A stretch of 64,000 bases of DNA from Echinococcus granulosus (Eukaryota > Platyhelminthes > Cestoda > Cyclophyllidea > Taeniidae), in NCBI RefSeq assembly GCF_000524195.1, contig NW_020170403.1, positions 343,291-407,290 of the forward strand, written 5' to 3'. The translations under genes were made by a program, and so were the position numbers. Below, piece by piece: positions 41,092 to 54,100 of the stretch (the first letter of the stretch is position 1; each line of letters starts with the position of its first letter). The notes below the pieces were generated by a model that saw only the letters and a program-made list of their open reading frames with translations, made no database searches and was not told the DNA's origin.

Positions 41092-44000
41092 ATGCAAATT
41101 GCCGCTCTAAACGAATGCTGTAGGATGTTGCGCATTTTTACGCGCGGACTACCACTCGGTCGTTCTTTTATTCGTACCTTCTACGGAGCAAGAAGCCAAG
41201 TTACTCCAAATCTAACGGAGCCATCCTCAATGAATCCAGGAAAATATCCTAAATGGGCATGTAGTGGTGAAGATATGTTTTCAGAGTTAGGCGAAAGTAT
41301 CGTTAAAACTCTCTTACGTATGCCTTAGATGCCAATATTTTCGTTCAAGGAGGTGTTGGGACACCACATGAATTATTAAAAGAGTTAAAAAATTATGTTG
41401 TTGAGCATGGCTTGGAGGGTATTACTCTTCATCAGTTTTTTCCTAGAGGTGAGCTCTCCGTCTTGGAACCAGAGTGCAAAAAGTTTATCCGGATTAATAA
41501 CCTTTTTGCCAGTAAGCGTGCTTAATTAGTAATATTCTAGCTCGTTCTTGTCGTGATGCAATAAACAATGGTGAAGCCGATTTTGTCCCGATTTCACTTA
41601 GTGAAATTCCTCACCTTTATCGAAGACGCCAATTCAACTTGGATTTAACTCTCATTCAAGTCAGTCCACCAAACCAGCATGGCTTCTGCTGCCTCTGTGG
41701 TGGTGTTGATATTAATCGTGCTGCCATTCAGAACTCCAAGATTGTTGTTGGTAGGTCTTTCATTATGTTTCTTCTAATTTTCCTGCTTAGCACAAATTAA
41801 TCCCAACACTCCGACTACATTTGGTGACACCACGGTGCATATAAGCAAATTGGACTACATATTTCACAGTGCCTCCCCTCTGCAGGAATTTGAGATTCCA
41901 GAAATTGCAGAGGTGGATTTAAAAATCGGAAAGATTATTGCTGAAAACCTGATCCAAGATGGTGATACTTGCCAATTTGGTAATTTATTCCAGTTTTCTC
42001 TGGAAATTTACAATTGTTAAGGAAGTATATCCCTTTTTTGTACACAGGCATAGGTCGAATTCCTTGTGCTACTAGTCGCCATCTTAAGAACCACAAAAAC
42101 CTCGGAATTCACACCGATATGCTTTCATCCGAAGTGACAGATCTGTGGCACGCAGGATGCATCTCTAATTCCATGAAGAATGTCCGTCGTGGTCGCATTG
42201 TTGCCAGTTTCGCTGTTGGCAAGAAGGAGATGTTTGATTTTATTCACGAAAACTCCTCTGTCAGTAAGTCTCCTCCTGGTCTCTGATTAAATATTCACCA
42301 TGGGAACAGATCTTAATGCATTCTGATTAACCTCTTTTTCTCTCGTTAGATCTCTGCGACATCGCATGGACGAATGCGCCAGAGGTGATTGCTCGAAATC
42401 CAAATGTTGCTGCCGTGAATAGCTGTTTGGAAGTGGATCTCACTGGGCAGACTGTCTCCTCATGTTTTGGAACAAAAGTCTACTCAGGTTGGTCAAAGTT
42501 TTAGAATAAGAATTATGTTGACAGATCGTTTTTCTTTTGTTCATCAGTCAGTAAATAATACCGTCTGGGACTAGGGGGGTTTGAATATGTTTTATGAACT
42601 ATACGTAGGTGTCAGTTTTTTTAGTTTTTTAAAGGATGGATGGGATAGATTCCGCTAAGTTTTTCATTAATCCCCTGTCATTATTGCAAACAACTTGGGA
42701 GTGTTGTTTCATTAAATAATAAGCTTTCAGTATCATTTGACTACAGAAAGAAACTTGCAGTTCTGATTGTTAAAATGACACAATGGTTAATCATGGCCGC
42801 ATATTTGGGAATGAAAACTATTTCCCTTACTTATTATTTCATTTGAATCCTAGGAGTGGAAAGGTATTTTTGAGATTAATACCATTCTAACCGAGAGTAT
42901 AAAAGCAAATCACTTCCGAGGTGTTCGTAAATAATTTTTTTTGCCGCTTTAGGGTATGAATAATTTCACCGAACACGGTCTTAATTTATAAATTAGTTCA
43001 TATCCATCGAGTCTGAAATTCCCTTTCCCTTGAGAATGATTATTTCGCTAGTCTGAGCAAAAATATCGCGAATGAATGTGGGTTAGTGCTTTTGTGGACT
43101 TGTTTTATTTTTGCACGGCCTTTCTATTAGCGTTTATCCGAAATTTGCATGATACTGGCACCTGCGCTGTTCTCAGCTTACCGCACCTGCGCCATAAAAA
43201 TACGGCTTGAGCGAGCAGTTTGTAGTGAGAAGTAGCTTTTGTAGTGTAACGTTTGTTAGGCGAACCAGCAGTCATCATCCAACAATCCACCCACTACTCC
43301 TGCTCCAAAGGCATGTGCCGCTTCATTTCTACGAGACCACGTATACTTTGTGCATGCAGATGTGTAGTGATCTGCAGACGCAATTTTTTACCTAATTAAG
43401 ATCAAACAACGGATGGGACTGAGATCTGTCTACTCTGCATACCTATATGTGTGCAGTAAAAAGTAGTCCTGGTTAGCAGTCTTCCAGTATTTACAATTCC
43501 TCTTTGTCTATCGGATGTTTTTTGAAATGAACTTGTTATTTCTCCTCCTGTAGAATTAAGATACCACCTGCTGATGTAATTTTTCGAAGAAGCTCATCTT
43601 CTTTTGTGGGTTCTTTGAAAAATCCAATCTTATGGCACTAATAGTGGGCAGCCTGCTAACTGATCGTATTTCATAGCATAAAACTCCAATGGGATTAAAC
43701 TGCCGTCTCATGTGTTCCCTGCCCGTCTTATAAAGGCGTGGGTGGGCAGGAGGATTTTATTCGAGGCGCAAGTTGGTCGGAAGGTGGGAAGCCGATCTTG
43801 TGCATGCGTTCGCTCACGCCAGACGGCAAGAGTGCCATTCGGCCCTTCCTGACGCGTGGCTCTGCGGTCCTCTGCTCACGCGCCCTCGTTCGTTACATCG
43901 TCACAGAGCATGGTATCGCCTACCTCTTCGGCAAGAACCTTCGTCAGCGTGCTCATGCTCTCATCGGCATCGCACACCCAGGCTTCCGGTGAGTTGTTCT

Positions 44001-44926
44001 GTGACATTCAAATAACTCCTTCTTCAATAGTTATAACAAAGGAGAGGGAGAGGACTGGGAGATCAATAGCAGAGCTAATTGGAGCCAATAATTTAGGCGC
44101 CAAAAAGGTCCACTTTTACAAACTTATGGAATTTCAGAGCTCCAATTTCTCCCAAAGGCGGCAAGGAAATGTAAAACACAAAAGCTGTTTATTGCAAGTG
44201 TGCGAAAAAACTGGGAGGCTGGTATAGAGAGCATGGTCAGAGTGCGTTCCGTCGGTGTAAGGAGTGACTAAAAAACATTTTGATCCATTCAGATGGAAAG
44301 ATTGCCCATTCTTACGTCAAATTGTTTTGTGAAACTAACACTGTCTTTCCGTCCACGTGATTGATTCTAGCCATGCATGCCTAGGTCACGGCCACAAACC
44401 GTGGTTTTGCTGTTGCTGAGGCTACCACTAACCTCAGAATATTATTCCCCTTTTTAACGTTACAGAAGTCTCTTTTTGAAGTGTGATCCCCCGAGCTTTC
44501 TAGGATATCTCTTGATTTCCACTCTTGCCAATTTCTTAGAAGAACCGGCGCACAAAGACGTCAGGGCGGGCGTCTTTATTAGCCCGACGTGTGTGCGTAA
44601 GCAGGGCGATGTGGCGTGTACGGACTTGACTACTGTCACTCTAACGGCGACGCAGACAGTTTCCATCCTGGTGTATTTATAGTATTTAAAATGTCCATGA
44701 TCTTCCTGTAATTAGAAGTGCACAGAGTGTCCCAACGATGTATTATTTAGCGGGAACTCAAAGGAAGTACAAATCGAGAAACTTTCGAGGACTCAAATTT
44801 TGGGGGGATCTAGGGTCTACTAATTCAGAACGGCGATTTCAGCTAAACCTTCCAATTACCCTTTTTAGTGAGGAGTTGGAAAAAGCAGCCTTCGAGATGC
44901 TGAAGACAATGCCTTCCGCAGATTGA
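41092..44926 (+). CDS. Acetyl-CoA hydrolase/transferase family protein, mitochondrial (acetate:succinate CoA-transferase-like)
   Basis: Family I CoA-transferase of the acetyl-CoA hydrolase / 4-hydroxybutyrate CoA-transferase group. In helminths such enzymes move CoA from acetyl-CoA to succinate to make acetate in mitochondria; substrate here is inferred. Eight exons give 483 codons in frame: 41092-41296, 41329-41511, 41541-41750, 41791-41979, 42048-42263, 42350-42487, 43736-43988, 44869-44926 (TGA). Introns grow from 32, 29 and 40 nt to 68, 86, 1248 and 880 nt. The first 35 or so residues are Arg-rich without acids (RMLRIFTRGLPLGRSFIRTF), a mitochondrial presequence; ATG 41125 is an alternative start. 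Motifs: FVQGGVGTPHELL, AQINPNTPTTFGD, EVDLTGQ, SGVGGQEDFIRGAS, VTEHGIAYLFGKNLRQRA and ELEKAAFEML. Unusual: the GIGxIPDAV block reads GIGRIPCAT, and the expected catalytic Glu in GIHTEM is Asp286 (codon 42116-42118). Confidence 0.9.
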
Positions 44927-46284
44927 CATTCCAATTTGCTGGTGGCTAAACCAAAGCGCCATCAGATTTCGTGTTCTGTAGCTACTATTTTAATTACATA
45001 TTTTCCCTTGTTGAATCATTCTGCTTCTTTTACCAACCTAATGTGAAAGGTGGTCTCCAAGATCAGAATTCATTTATAACGAATCATTGGTAGCCCAGGG
45101 ACGGAAATATCCATTTACTTCGTTAAATGCACACCCAGTGAATGGAAACGGTAACCACGGCTGGGGCATCTTGCCCCATTCCTCGTAACGCCCAAGGCGG
45201 TTTATTTACTTGGCGAACTTCTTCACATTCTTGGCATGCTGCAGCTTGCAAGGTGGTTGAACTTACATTTCACATCTACCACTTTTGTTTGTTGAAATAT
45301 AGCGCAAATTTTACAGTGTAACTGTGCCCTAGCCAAAGATTAATGCTTTATTGGCGCCTGGCGTACCTTATTATGGTCAGATCTCTGGGCGTCTGACGCT
45401 TATCATTTACACCCAGTGGTCTGAACGATGACAGTATGGATGGTTGTCATACTTAGAGCACCCAATGTCGACTAGTCCATTTTCGCATGCAACATGAACT
45501 CTCGGAGGCTGTGCAATGTTAAGAATCAGTAGTACACACGATCTGATTTACTTGTGACAAACTCCTTTTCTGGGACTTGGTCCACTTGGTTCGCTAGATT
45601 AAAACGATCCAAAAAAGGTTTTTTGGTCTGAATGCCTCTAAATGAAAAGGAGACGCTTTGCAAGAAACCCCAATTGCAGTCAGGGCTCACCAAGTTTCCT
45701 ATCTGCTGAGAAGACGGAGGGTTTTGAGCGTTTCGAAATGACTGGTCCGTAGCGAAGTTTACCGATTAATGTGAATCGCTTGAGCGTGAAACAAGGCACA
45801 CTAGAAGGCACATCAACGAGGCAAACACCTGACCAGTTTGCAAATTTAGATAAATATGATTTAACATGAAATACTGGAATCATAATTCTTTGCATTAGTG
45901 AATCCAAGTAACACATTAAAATGTAATGCGCTAAGGGGATCGCGTTTGAAGAAATTTAAAACGAACTCTCTGTAAACAATCTACGCTAAGTCATTGTAAT
46001 GCTACTGCAGGACCCTTCGCTACTCATCTAGTCCACACTTTACCAAGTTGCCTTGCATTGCGAAGGAATTATGATAAATATGTAAACTATATTGATGGTT
46101 GCGAATGATCCATTTATTATCAAATGAAGGAGAAAGAGTCAAATTAATCGTACATGTCAAGTAGGGCTAAAAGTGTCCAGATACAGTAGGTGAACCAAAT
46201 GGTCGAAGTGTTCAGCCTAGTTAGGCCGAATATATACCACAGCAGCAATAAATTCGAAGGGCATAAGAAGTAATGCGACACCAA
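44927..46284. other. Intergenic; no gene seen
   Basis: No exon-like segment with splice sites was found. The left edge should contain the 3' untranslated region of the CoA-transferase gene, but no clear AATAAA is visible near its stop. The minus-strand open frame at 45680-45916 has no recognisable motif. Confidence 0.5.
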
Positions 46285-46483
46285 TGTAATATAATGGTGG
46301 TTTATCCCTCGGTATTGGTAAGGCACCACTTTTGAACTTTTGGATTACCTTTCTTGTACTCGCTGCGTGGGCTGGCCTTTTGGGCCATGCCAATAGCCCA
46401 GACACCTTCTCCGTGCTGAATATGTATATTCTGCCCGAGTATTGTGTCTTCTTTCGTCTCCAGGGCAGTCTCGGGACGCTACA
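46285..46483 (+). repeat. 5' LTR of the TRIM
   Basis: Direct repeat partner of 47076-47272. It starts TGTAATATAATGGTGG and ends CGGGACGCTACA, with the shared core GCCCAGACACCTTCTC and CTGCCCGAGTATTGTGTC. The TG...CA ends and the adjacent CCAA are the insertion hallmarks. Confidence 0.8.
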
Positions 46484-47075
46484 TTGGTGGCAGCGGAAAG
46501 CGAACTCGATCTTAAACGACATGTATCCTGATTTTTACTGCTGAGTGGTAAACTTCAGCGGAGCGGAAAAAGTAAATATACTACGGATGGGAGAATGGTG
46601 ATGGCCCCTGATAGAAGGGTTGATGTTGATGTCCACCTTCGGCACCTCTCCCAGTCCCATGTTATGCAGAAAAGCTATTAACAACTGAAGCGACACTAGC
46701 TGTGAACCATCTGTAAGTTTCGTTACAGACTCTCCCTACCGTCCCCCATGGACCTGTATTAAATCTTGTTCTTCCTTACACAAATATGCTTTTAGGCCAG
46801 TGTTCCTACGTCCATCTATGGACACGCATGATGGCCGGCGCAATTCCCCGTCCTGAATCAAGTTTCTAAACCTGACGAAACTCCAGATCCAGTTAAGCTG
46901 CCAGGAGGGATCAGTGACATTGAGGTCAAGTATCTCCTCAGTTGCACACTAATTTGGTGACTGGGCGGTCGGATTGCGGGTGTTTCTTTACAGCACTGAC
47001 TACATTGTAATGGCTGACGCGGGAGGTTGACCAAGGGGAGTGCCGGGGACGACGCTCAAAAGAGGAGGGAGTCTA

Positions 47076-47272
47076 TGTAATACAATGGTGGTTTATCCCT
47101 CGGTATTGGTGAGGTGCCAATTTTGTACTTTGAATTTACCTTCTTGTACCTCGCTGGGTGGGTTGGCCTTCGGGTCATGCCAGTAGCCCAGACACTTCTC
47201 TGTGCTGAATATGTACATTCTGCCCGAGTATTGTGTCTCCTTTCGTCTTCAGGGAAGTCTCGGGACGCTACG
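47076..47272 (+). repeat. 3' LTR of the TRIM
   Basis: Direct repeat partner of 46285-46483, preceded by the polypurine tract and followed by the CCAA duplication. It starts TGTAATACAATGG and ends GGGACGCTACG, the final A of the usual CA having changed to G. Confidence 0.8.
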
Positions 47273-47276
47273 CCAA

Positions 47277-48192
47277 CGCTTCATAAGTCATTCACTCAAA
47301 TAATCATACTGTTGTTAAATTATGTAGAACTCAAGTTAATTATGGCATTTTAGATGGCCTTTCCCATTGTTTACAAGCTTAAATGTAAAAAAGTCCGGTT
47401 AGTGGTTGTTACAAATTAGGCACTGAAAAGCGTATCTGATAAACGCATTTTCTTTTTAAAAAAGAGTTGAACAAGTAAGAGTACCCTGTTTATTAAGGGC
47501 TTCTACTCCGATTTCCAGTTCCCACACCAAATAATTGGTGTATTATCACAACACCCCTTTTTATGGACTGGTATTGTTGCGTGGCTAATTAAAGCTTGTT
47601 TTAAATGCAAAATCAGACCACCTAAAAGTTTGTTTTAAAGATCGGGTTTTGTTTAGCTATATAAATTATGTCAGTAATCTACCTTGAAACACACCCTACC
47701 GTTTTAGAAGGTAGCGGTAATACTTGCTCTAGACAACTTGGACGCTAATCCGAATCTTGCACTACATTTTAGTCAGTAAGTAAGGGATGCACTTCATTTT
47801 TGGAAGTCCGATGTGTTAACTGCTGCATTTTATACGTTTAACCTCGACGACATCCTATTTATCCAAATAAATGCCAAGATTTTACTTAGCATGATTGCAT
47901 CGACACATGTTTTGTAGCTAACAGCAATGTGTAAAATAGGACTGGTTGGGTATTTTAAAGCTTGTGGCTGGTATAGTTGAATGAATTGAGTAACTTTTCA
48001 AGTCTGTATTCGAATTTTTTGGATCAACTATATCCTAAAATTATGCAACATTTTTTTCGGAAATTAAAGAATGGTGCACGTATAACACCTAGCTTTGTTT
48101 TTTGAGCTGTTAATTAGGAAGTACTTTATGCAACTGTTCATTTAAATGATGCAATTTTGTATAATTCCTTTTCCTTGAAGGAAAACCTAAGC
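47277..48192. other. Region upstream of the EPS8-like gene
   Basis: No gene recognised. A pyrimidine-rich 3' splice site (TTCCTTTTCCTTGAAG, ending 48180) stands just before the first EPS8 coding exon. This implies at least one upstream exon, non-coding or with a few codons, that I could not find. The intervening DNA is AT-rich. Confidence 0.45.
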
Positions 48193-51100
48193 ATGGATGA
48201 AGAGGTTAGTGCTCTGCACATTGCAAGCTTTCTTGAGCACGATGACGAGCTTAATACCAAGGAGATTATGTACAATCTAGAGACTGTGCTCAATCGGTCC
48301 GATCGAACCTTGCTTGAATGTCACCTACGAATTGTGGATGGGGAGTACCTTACAGTGCGGGTGGAGGGCGAGAGAGATCCCTCAGAGTGCTTTGATCTAT
48401 GCTATATCGATGATGTTCATGGGTACTCTTGGACTCATAAGGGCGCCGAATACCCCCATCTCTTTGTGTTTCGCTTCCTTGCCCGTACCGTTACCGATGG
48501 CGAAGCTCCAAACGAGGTGCACATTTTCAGTCTGAGCGATAAACGTATTCTTCATTGGGTCATTGATATTGTTAATGAGGGTGCGGATAACGCAAAGTAG
48601 GTGGTACTTTTTTTACCTTCTTTGAAATGCTAGGCGAGTGAACAAGCAGTCTAAACCACGGTATCAGCCAACACGAACAATGTCGCGGAAGAAGGATGCC
48701 ATCAGTCAACCAGAAAGAATTAAGCGTCATGCAAGAGAGGTTTGAAGTTGTTTATTGTCCCTAAAGACTCTGCTTTAGTCCTCTACTGGAGGAACCAAGG
48801 GAAAACTGGAGGAGTTAAACCAACTCTTCGATGAAATTGAGGGGTTTGAGAACCTTTTGCATGATGCCGTTGCATTTCAAGTCACCGGAGCTAATAAAGT
48901 TGATCGTAAGTTATTAACTTTGCCCTTCAGTTGCATTAGCATAAAATTTTTGACGACTAGCACTTAATGTTTTAAAATGTTTTTATTTTTCATTTTTATA
49001 AAAGCACTCTAATTAGATGTTTTTGTGCTGCTGAGATGCTAGCTACAAACATTATGTGCTTTTGCACCCTGTCTCTCTTTGTGTCCCAAGGTTTTACAAT
49101 GACTGCGTAGTCCTACTGGGTAAAATCCGAATGATTGCTTCAAATCACACCCTTATGGAGTGTTCTCAGACCGTAATTAGATTAGGCAGCGATTCAAGTA
49201 AACCATTTTAGGTTTCACAACTAAGGGAGATGGTAACAATAAATAAATGAGGGACTACCGTAAAGTACTTTAAAGCAGTGAATTGTACTTTAGGAGAACT
49301 ACATTTTCTTGCTATAGACGCCAAAACAGTCCATTTTTCATCAACAAGTAGGAATACAATTTTATCTCAGTCGTTTTAATGCCTTGTTAACGCTAAGAAC
49401 TATATATTTCCCAGATGAAGATTCCCGCAGTTATTCATTATTCGCTTCCACTAAGAAATTTAATATGCTCATTCTAAGATCGTTCACTACCTGTTTGTTG
49501 AGTGGTTAGTAAGGACATTTTCGTGTGTATTTTGGTATGACAAATAGAGAGGAATTCGTTTTTGATCCGATCTTCTCTCATTAACCTCCATCTGGTGGTA
49601 TAACTCTACCATATTTACACCACCAAAAGCTGTGGTCTAGAAGCCAAAACGAAGTTTTTTATTCGCCTAATCCCATTATGCCATATTGCGTACTTCAGGT
49701 GTACGCTGAACCAATCCGCACTTAGCTACAGCTCTACTCATGAATTAGCCAATAAGAAATTACCCAAAAATAGTAAATGCCTCTTTCAACTTTTTTTCCG
49801 TTTACTTTGAAATTGTAAAACGCTTTGTTGTATTTTTGCAAAGGATCATTGTGGCGTGACAGCCTAACTCCGCCCTCGTACGAGGCTGCATTGGCCCATG
49901 TGGAGCGCATTCGGAATTGCATCAATGTAACAGCTGATCTCAAAGACCACATCAAAGATCCGGGACCAGGAGAGCTGCTTAATCGTCTCTTTGAGTCGCT
50001 GTGGTGGGTGCAAAAGATCTGTGATGGCAACCGCGTGATCCACTACGATCCCAATCTCGTGCGCTCGGTGTGGCGACCTGCCTTCACCGACAGGACCATT
50101 AGCGCTCTCTCAGACTACCTTCAGGCCGGTAACAAGTCCTTCTGGCAGTCCCTTGGCGATGCTTGGACCGTCCCTGGGTGAGTTCCATTTGCCATCCTTA
50201 GTGGTTGAGGTAAAGGAGGATTGAAAGTTGACATTTTTTAAGTCATGCTGCCATCTTGATAGGAACGTGAGCTTAAAACTGAATTTGACTAGCTTGATGC
50301 TATCATAAGTTCCACCTTTACGTCGTAGTTACTGCAATCAATTAAAAAATCATACTTTGACTTTGGACGACCTTGAAAATTTCTAGTATTTCCGCATTTC
50401 GACCATTGACTTTGAGAGTTCTATAGAGGTCCTAAAGTGAAGCCCAAACCAGTTGGTTTTAGGATTTAGTAGCGGAGAATGAGAAGCTATGCTTTTATCA
50501 AATCACCTCCATGTTATGAGGGATACTTCTCCACTGCGGCAGGAACAAGGGCTCAAGTATTCATTTGTGGACTTCCAGGGGACAATATTAAAGTCCAACA
50601 GATTTTAAAGCCATCTTTCTTTCTGAACATATTTAAATCAGAATAAATGACAGCTCAAGAGGTCGGTTTAACCAAATTAAGATTGTAATGAATCTTGTCT
50701 TTGAACATCGAAATTAGAATTTGAACGATTTTGAGAATCCAATTTCCTTCTAGGTTTCTATTTGGCAATTTAAGTGACTTTTGGACTGCCTTTGAATAAG
50801 TTTTAACTTCAGTCAATGACAAATTCTGGAATCTGGATCTCCAGGGTTTCAATATGATCAGGAGGATATCTTCGTCAAATTACCTTCGGCTGAAACATAA
50901 ATCTTATATTTTTCTAACTTATTTGAAGCAGAACCCCAAATTTTTACTTTCATTTAGCTTGAAGATAAACTGAAACTCTTTCTAGGTGAAGCAAGTATAT
51001 TTTCTTTTGCTACCAAGTCTAAAGTGACTTCATACTACATTACCTAGCTTCTCCTGTTCTTCAATGAAAACAAGAGGTTAAGGTCTGCATTCGTCTTCAA

Positions 51101-54100
51101 TTATTTCCGCTGTCGAATGAGTTTAAGTATCTGTCAAGTCAGTAGAGGCGCACGACTTAAAATTTGGTTGACATATGGGAATGTTTTTGTTGGCTGTCTG
51201 AACCAACTTAAACACACAAGTTTCAAAATCAGTAAATTCTAGCGTGAGATTTTGGCCTAATTTGTACAGGTCAGCTATCGAAAATTCGCCAATCATTTCC
51301 TTTTCTTATGGTCGCGACAGAACACCTAAAGGGATCGTCTTGACTTGTACTGTCTGGAGTGGGATCATTATCAAGTTGCAACCAAGTTCCCCTTTTTCAC
51401 CCTTTCCACGCAGAGCGCCAAGTCACCTCTGGTTTCCATCCTTAATATGCTTCTAATTAAAAGAGAAGCAGGCGGTAGAAAAGGCGGCATTTTGTCGAAA
51501 AGATCCTCTTTGCAGTAGGCGAATTGCCTTGCACCATTGCCGCCACCATGGCTTCATTCATTCGCACAACTTTAGCCGACAAATCGCAGTGTCGAGGTGA
51601 TGAGGAGCGATGCAAGCGCACCATAGAAACAAATTAAAAGTATGTTAATCAGGTTATCCTTATCACTTTTGGTGTGATAGAACACTTTCCTTAGCCTACC
51701 CTTCCGCACCATGCCACATAAGAGGAGGGCTCCTGCGGCAAAGTCAAAGGGCAGGAGCAGTAGAACCAGGCACAGTCAACGTTAGTGAGTGTTCTCCTTG
51801 CCTTTTCCCAAGTGTAACCTTGTTCACAGCACTATAAACGATTTAAACTTCTATCAAGCCTCATCTTTTTGGCTTGATTTATAAAAAAGCACATTTTTTA
51901 TTATTTTTGGTAAAAAATCGTTTGAAAATTGTAGCACGGTTTCAAACCCATCGCCAATAGCTGAATGAGTGGGAACTTTGGTTTAATTTTTACCAAGTTC
52001 AGAGGATTTTTATCTTTGGTTAATAGAAAATTCTTTAATAAATACCAATTTTTGCAAAAGTACTTGGGTTAGAATTTTTTTTGCCTGTTTAGCTATTCTA
52101 GGGGGATGGAGATGTGTTGAAAATCTCTTAGCTCTTTTAAATACTACTTGCATTTGTGTAACTTTTCCAAACTTTTTTTGTAAAATCGGCAATTTTTAAC
52201 AGCTCCTAAAAAATGGAGTGCGCTATAATATGTAAAAAAAGAAGGAAGTTTTCGAACCTTTTGATGACTGGCACCTTCACGAAACACTGAAAGACGCGAA
52301 GCTATGGGAAGTGTCTGTTGAATCGGGTGGCGGTGATTTTCACGGTAAGAAGTAAGGTACGCTGAAGAACCATCGCTTGATCTCTAATTCATTAAGTCCC
52401 ATGAATTGGTGGTGCAAGAGGTGCTGGATGGCTTTCTTGAGAAGTGTCACGGTGTGTGTTTCGCCGAGGAGAGAGCAAGTATTATGGGCGCACAATTTTT
52501 GCGGCCTGCTCTAGAACCACAAAGAAAAGCGGAATTACGCAAATGTACTCTCTTGTAACAGTCCACATTCCAGACACACCCAATGCTTGCATCGCAAAGC
52601 TACCGAGCTTATCAGACATCTTGTTTAGTGAGACCTTTTAATGGGATCAGATATTTAAGTACTACCTATGTATTACCTATATATTCTAGTCCACCCGGTC
52701 CCTGAGTGAGGTTTATGCAGACTTCGGCAAACCCACTTGAAGACATGAAATACTCTTTGAGTTGTATTAATCTTAATTGGTTGATAATGGTTTCAGTTGC
52801 TTCTTTTTTTAATTATATATAATGTCTTTGCCATTTTAGTGGCAAACCAGACAATGTTAACGGAGACTTTGCTCTTTCAACAAGACCCACCACTGTGGAA
52901 AGAAGTGTAAGTTGTATGGATGTTTCAATTTTTTTTCCCCCTCCTTTTTGACCCATGCACTTCTTGCCCTTCTCTTTCGACCCCCTCCCCCTTTTCCCTT
53001 CCCCTCTCTTCCCACCATAACGTTAATTCATTCATTTATTAATTTTACCCATTGCCTTTCTAGGGTTTCAAACCGGAGATGACAATTAAGGACTATGGCT
53101 ACTACAGTGCGTTTGTCTCGATACGCTTTTTTTAGTCAATCTGTATTAAAATGTCGTTTATTGCTTTCCTCTATCATCAAAAAATTTTGCGGGAAATATT
53201 TCCTTCAATTCTTTTGTCCTCATTTTAGAGCCCATGCCTGGTAAGTTTGGATCGGAGTAATCGAAAGATCCGCCTTTTAACCCCTAAATACTGTTTTGCC
53301 GTGGATGGGGTAGATAACGTCTTTCGAGACCATGGTGGTATTTATGGTGGCTAACATAACCCCTGAGAGCGAGTGAGGTGACTTTATAGTCTAGAGGCGG
53401 AAACAGTTATCTTCAAAGCTGCAAAAACAAACTAAATCTGCTGAGAATCTGCAGATATTGTCCATCCGCATCACTCTCATCTGCACTAAATTGTCACAAC
53501 TCAGTCGCCACGGTGAAGCAGCTCTGTCACAGGTTAAACCTAAATGCCAAAATTGTTATTCAAATCTGCACAATTGCGAAAGCGAGCCTGGGCTAGAAGT
53601 CTCATGATTTAAATTGACATTAGCTGTGCTTAATGTGACCTGTTGTTATTAACTAACAAGCAGGCAATTCACTCGTTAATTTGTTGTTCTGGTACAGCAA
53701 GAGAGGTTCATCTCTTCGTGCCATATTTAAGAGGCAGTGGTTGTGCGCCTCCTGATCATAATAATAGGAACTGTCCATCATGATGACACATTTTACTCTC
53801 TGCTTACCGTTAAGCATTTCCTCAATCTATCAATCACGGGAACTGCGACTTCCTCTTTGAAATATAATGGGGTGGTTGGAAGCATTTCACTCACTCAATG
53901 TGACATGTGTCATTAAAAAACCGCTAAGACAACATTTAAACTACCAGTAACATCACACTTTACTATTAGGATAACCACGTTTTGAATAAAGATGGTGAAA
54001 TATTTGAATTGTTGTGGACACATTAGCCCTGTCTTGTAGATTACACATGACAAGATTTGATGCGCCTTACTTCTGGCACACTGGACGTGCCGTTTAAGGA

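Larger units (their letters stand above)
46285..47272 (+). mobile_element. TRIM (short non-coding LTR retrotransposon), structurally complete
   Basis: A 988-bp element with the full non-autonomous LTR layout. The 5' LTR is 46285-46483 (TGTAAT...GCTACA, 199 bp) and the 3' LTR is 47076-47272 (197 bp, last base A changed to G). By eye the LTRs are about 85-90% alike, so the copy is not recent. TTGGTGGCAGCGGAAAGC follows the 5' LTR: a TGG-starting primer binding site candidate. A polypurine tract (AAAAGAGGAGGGAG, 47058-47071) precedes the 3' LTR. CCAA flanks both sides (46281-46284 and 47273-47276) as a 4-bp target duplication. The 592-bp internal region has no open frame for gag, protease, reverse transcriptase or integrase, so movement would need enzymes from another element. 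Confidence 0.85.

Noticed and set aside
52236..52346. Segment containing FDDWHLHETLKDAKLWEV as an extra EPS8 exon
   Set aside because: The upstream EPS8 exon ends in phase 2 and the next one needs phase 2, but this segment would end in phase 1; no match to EPS8.
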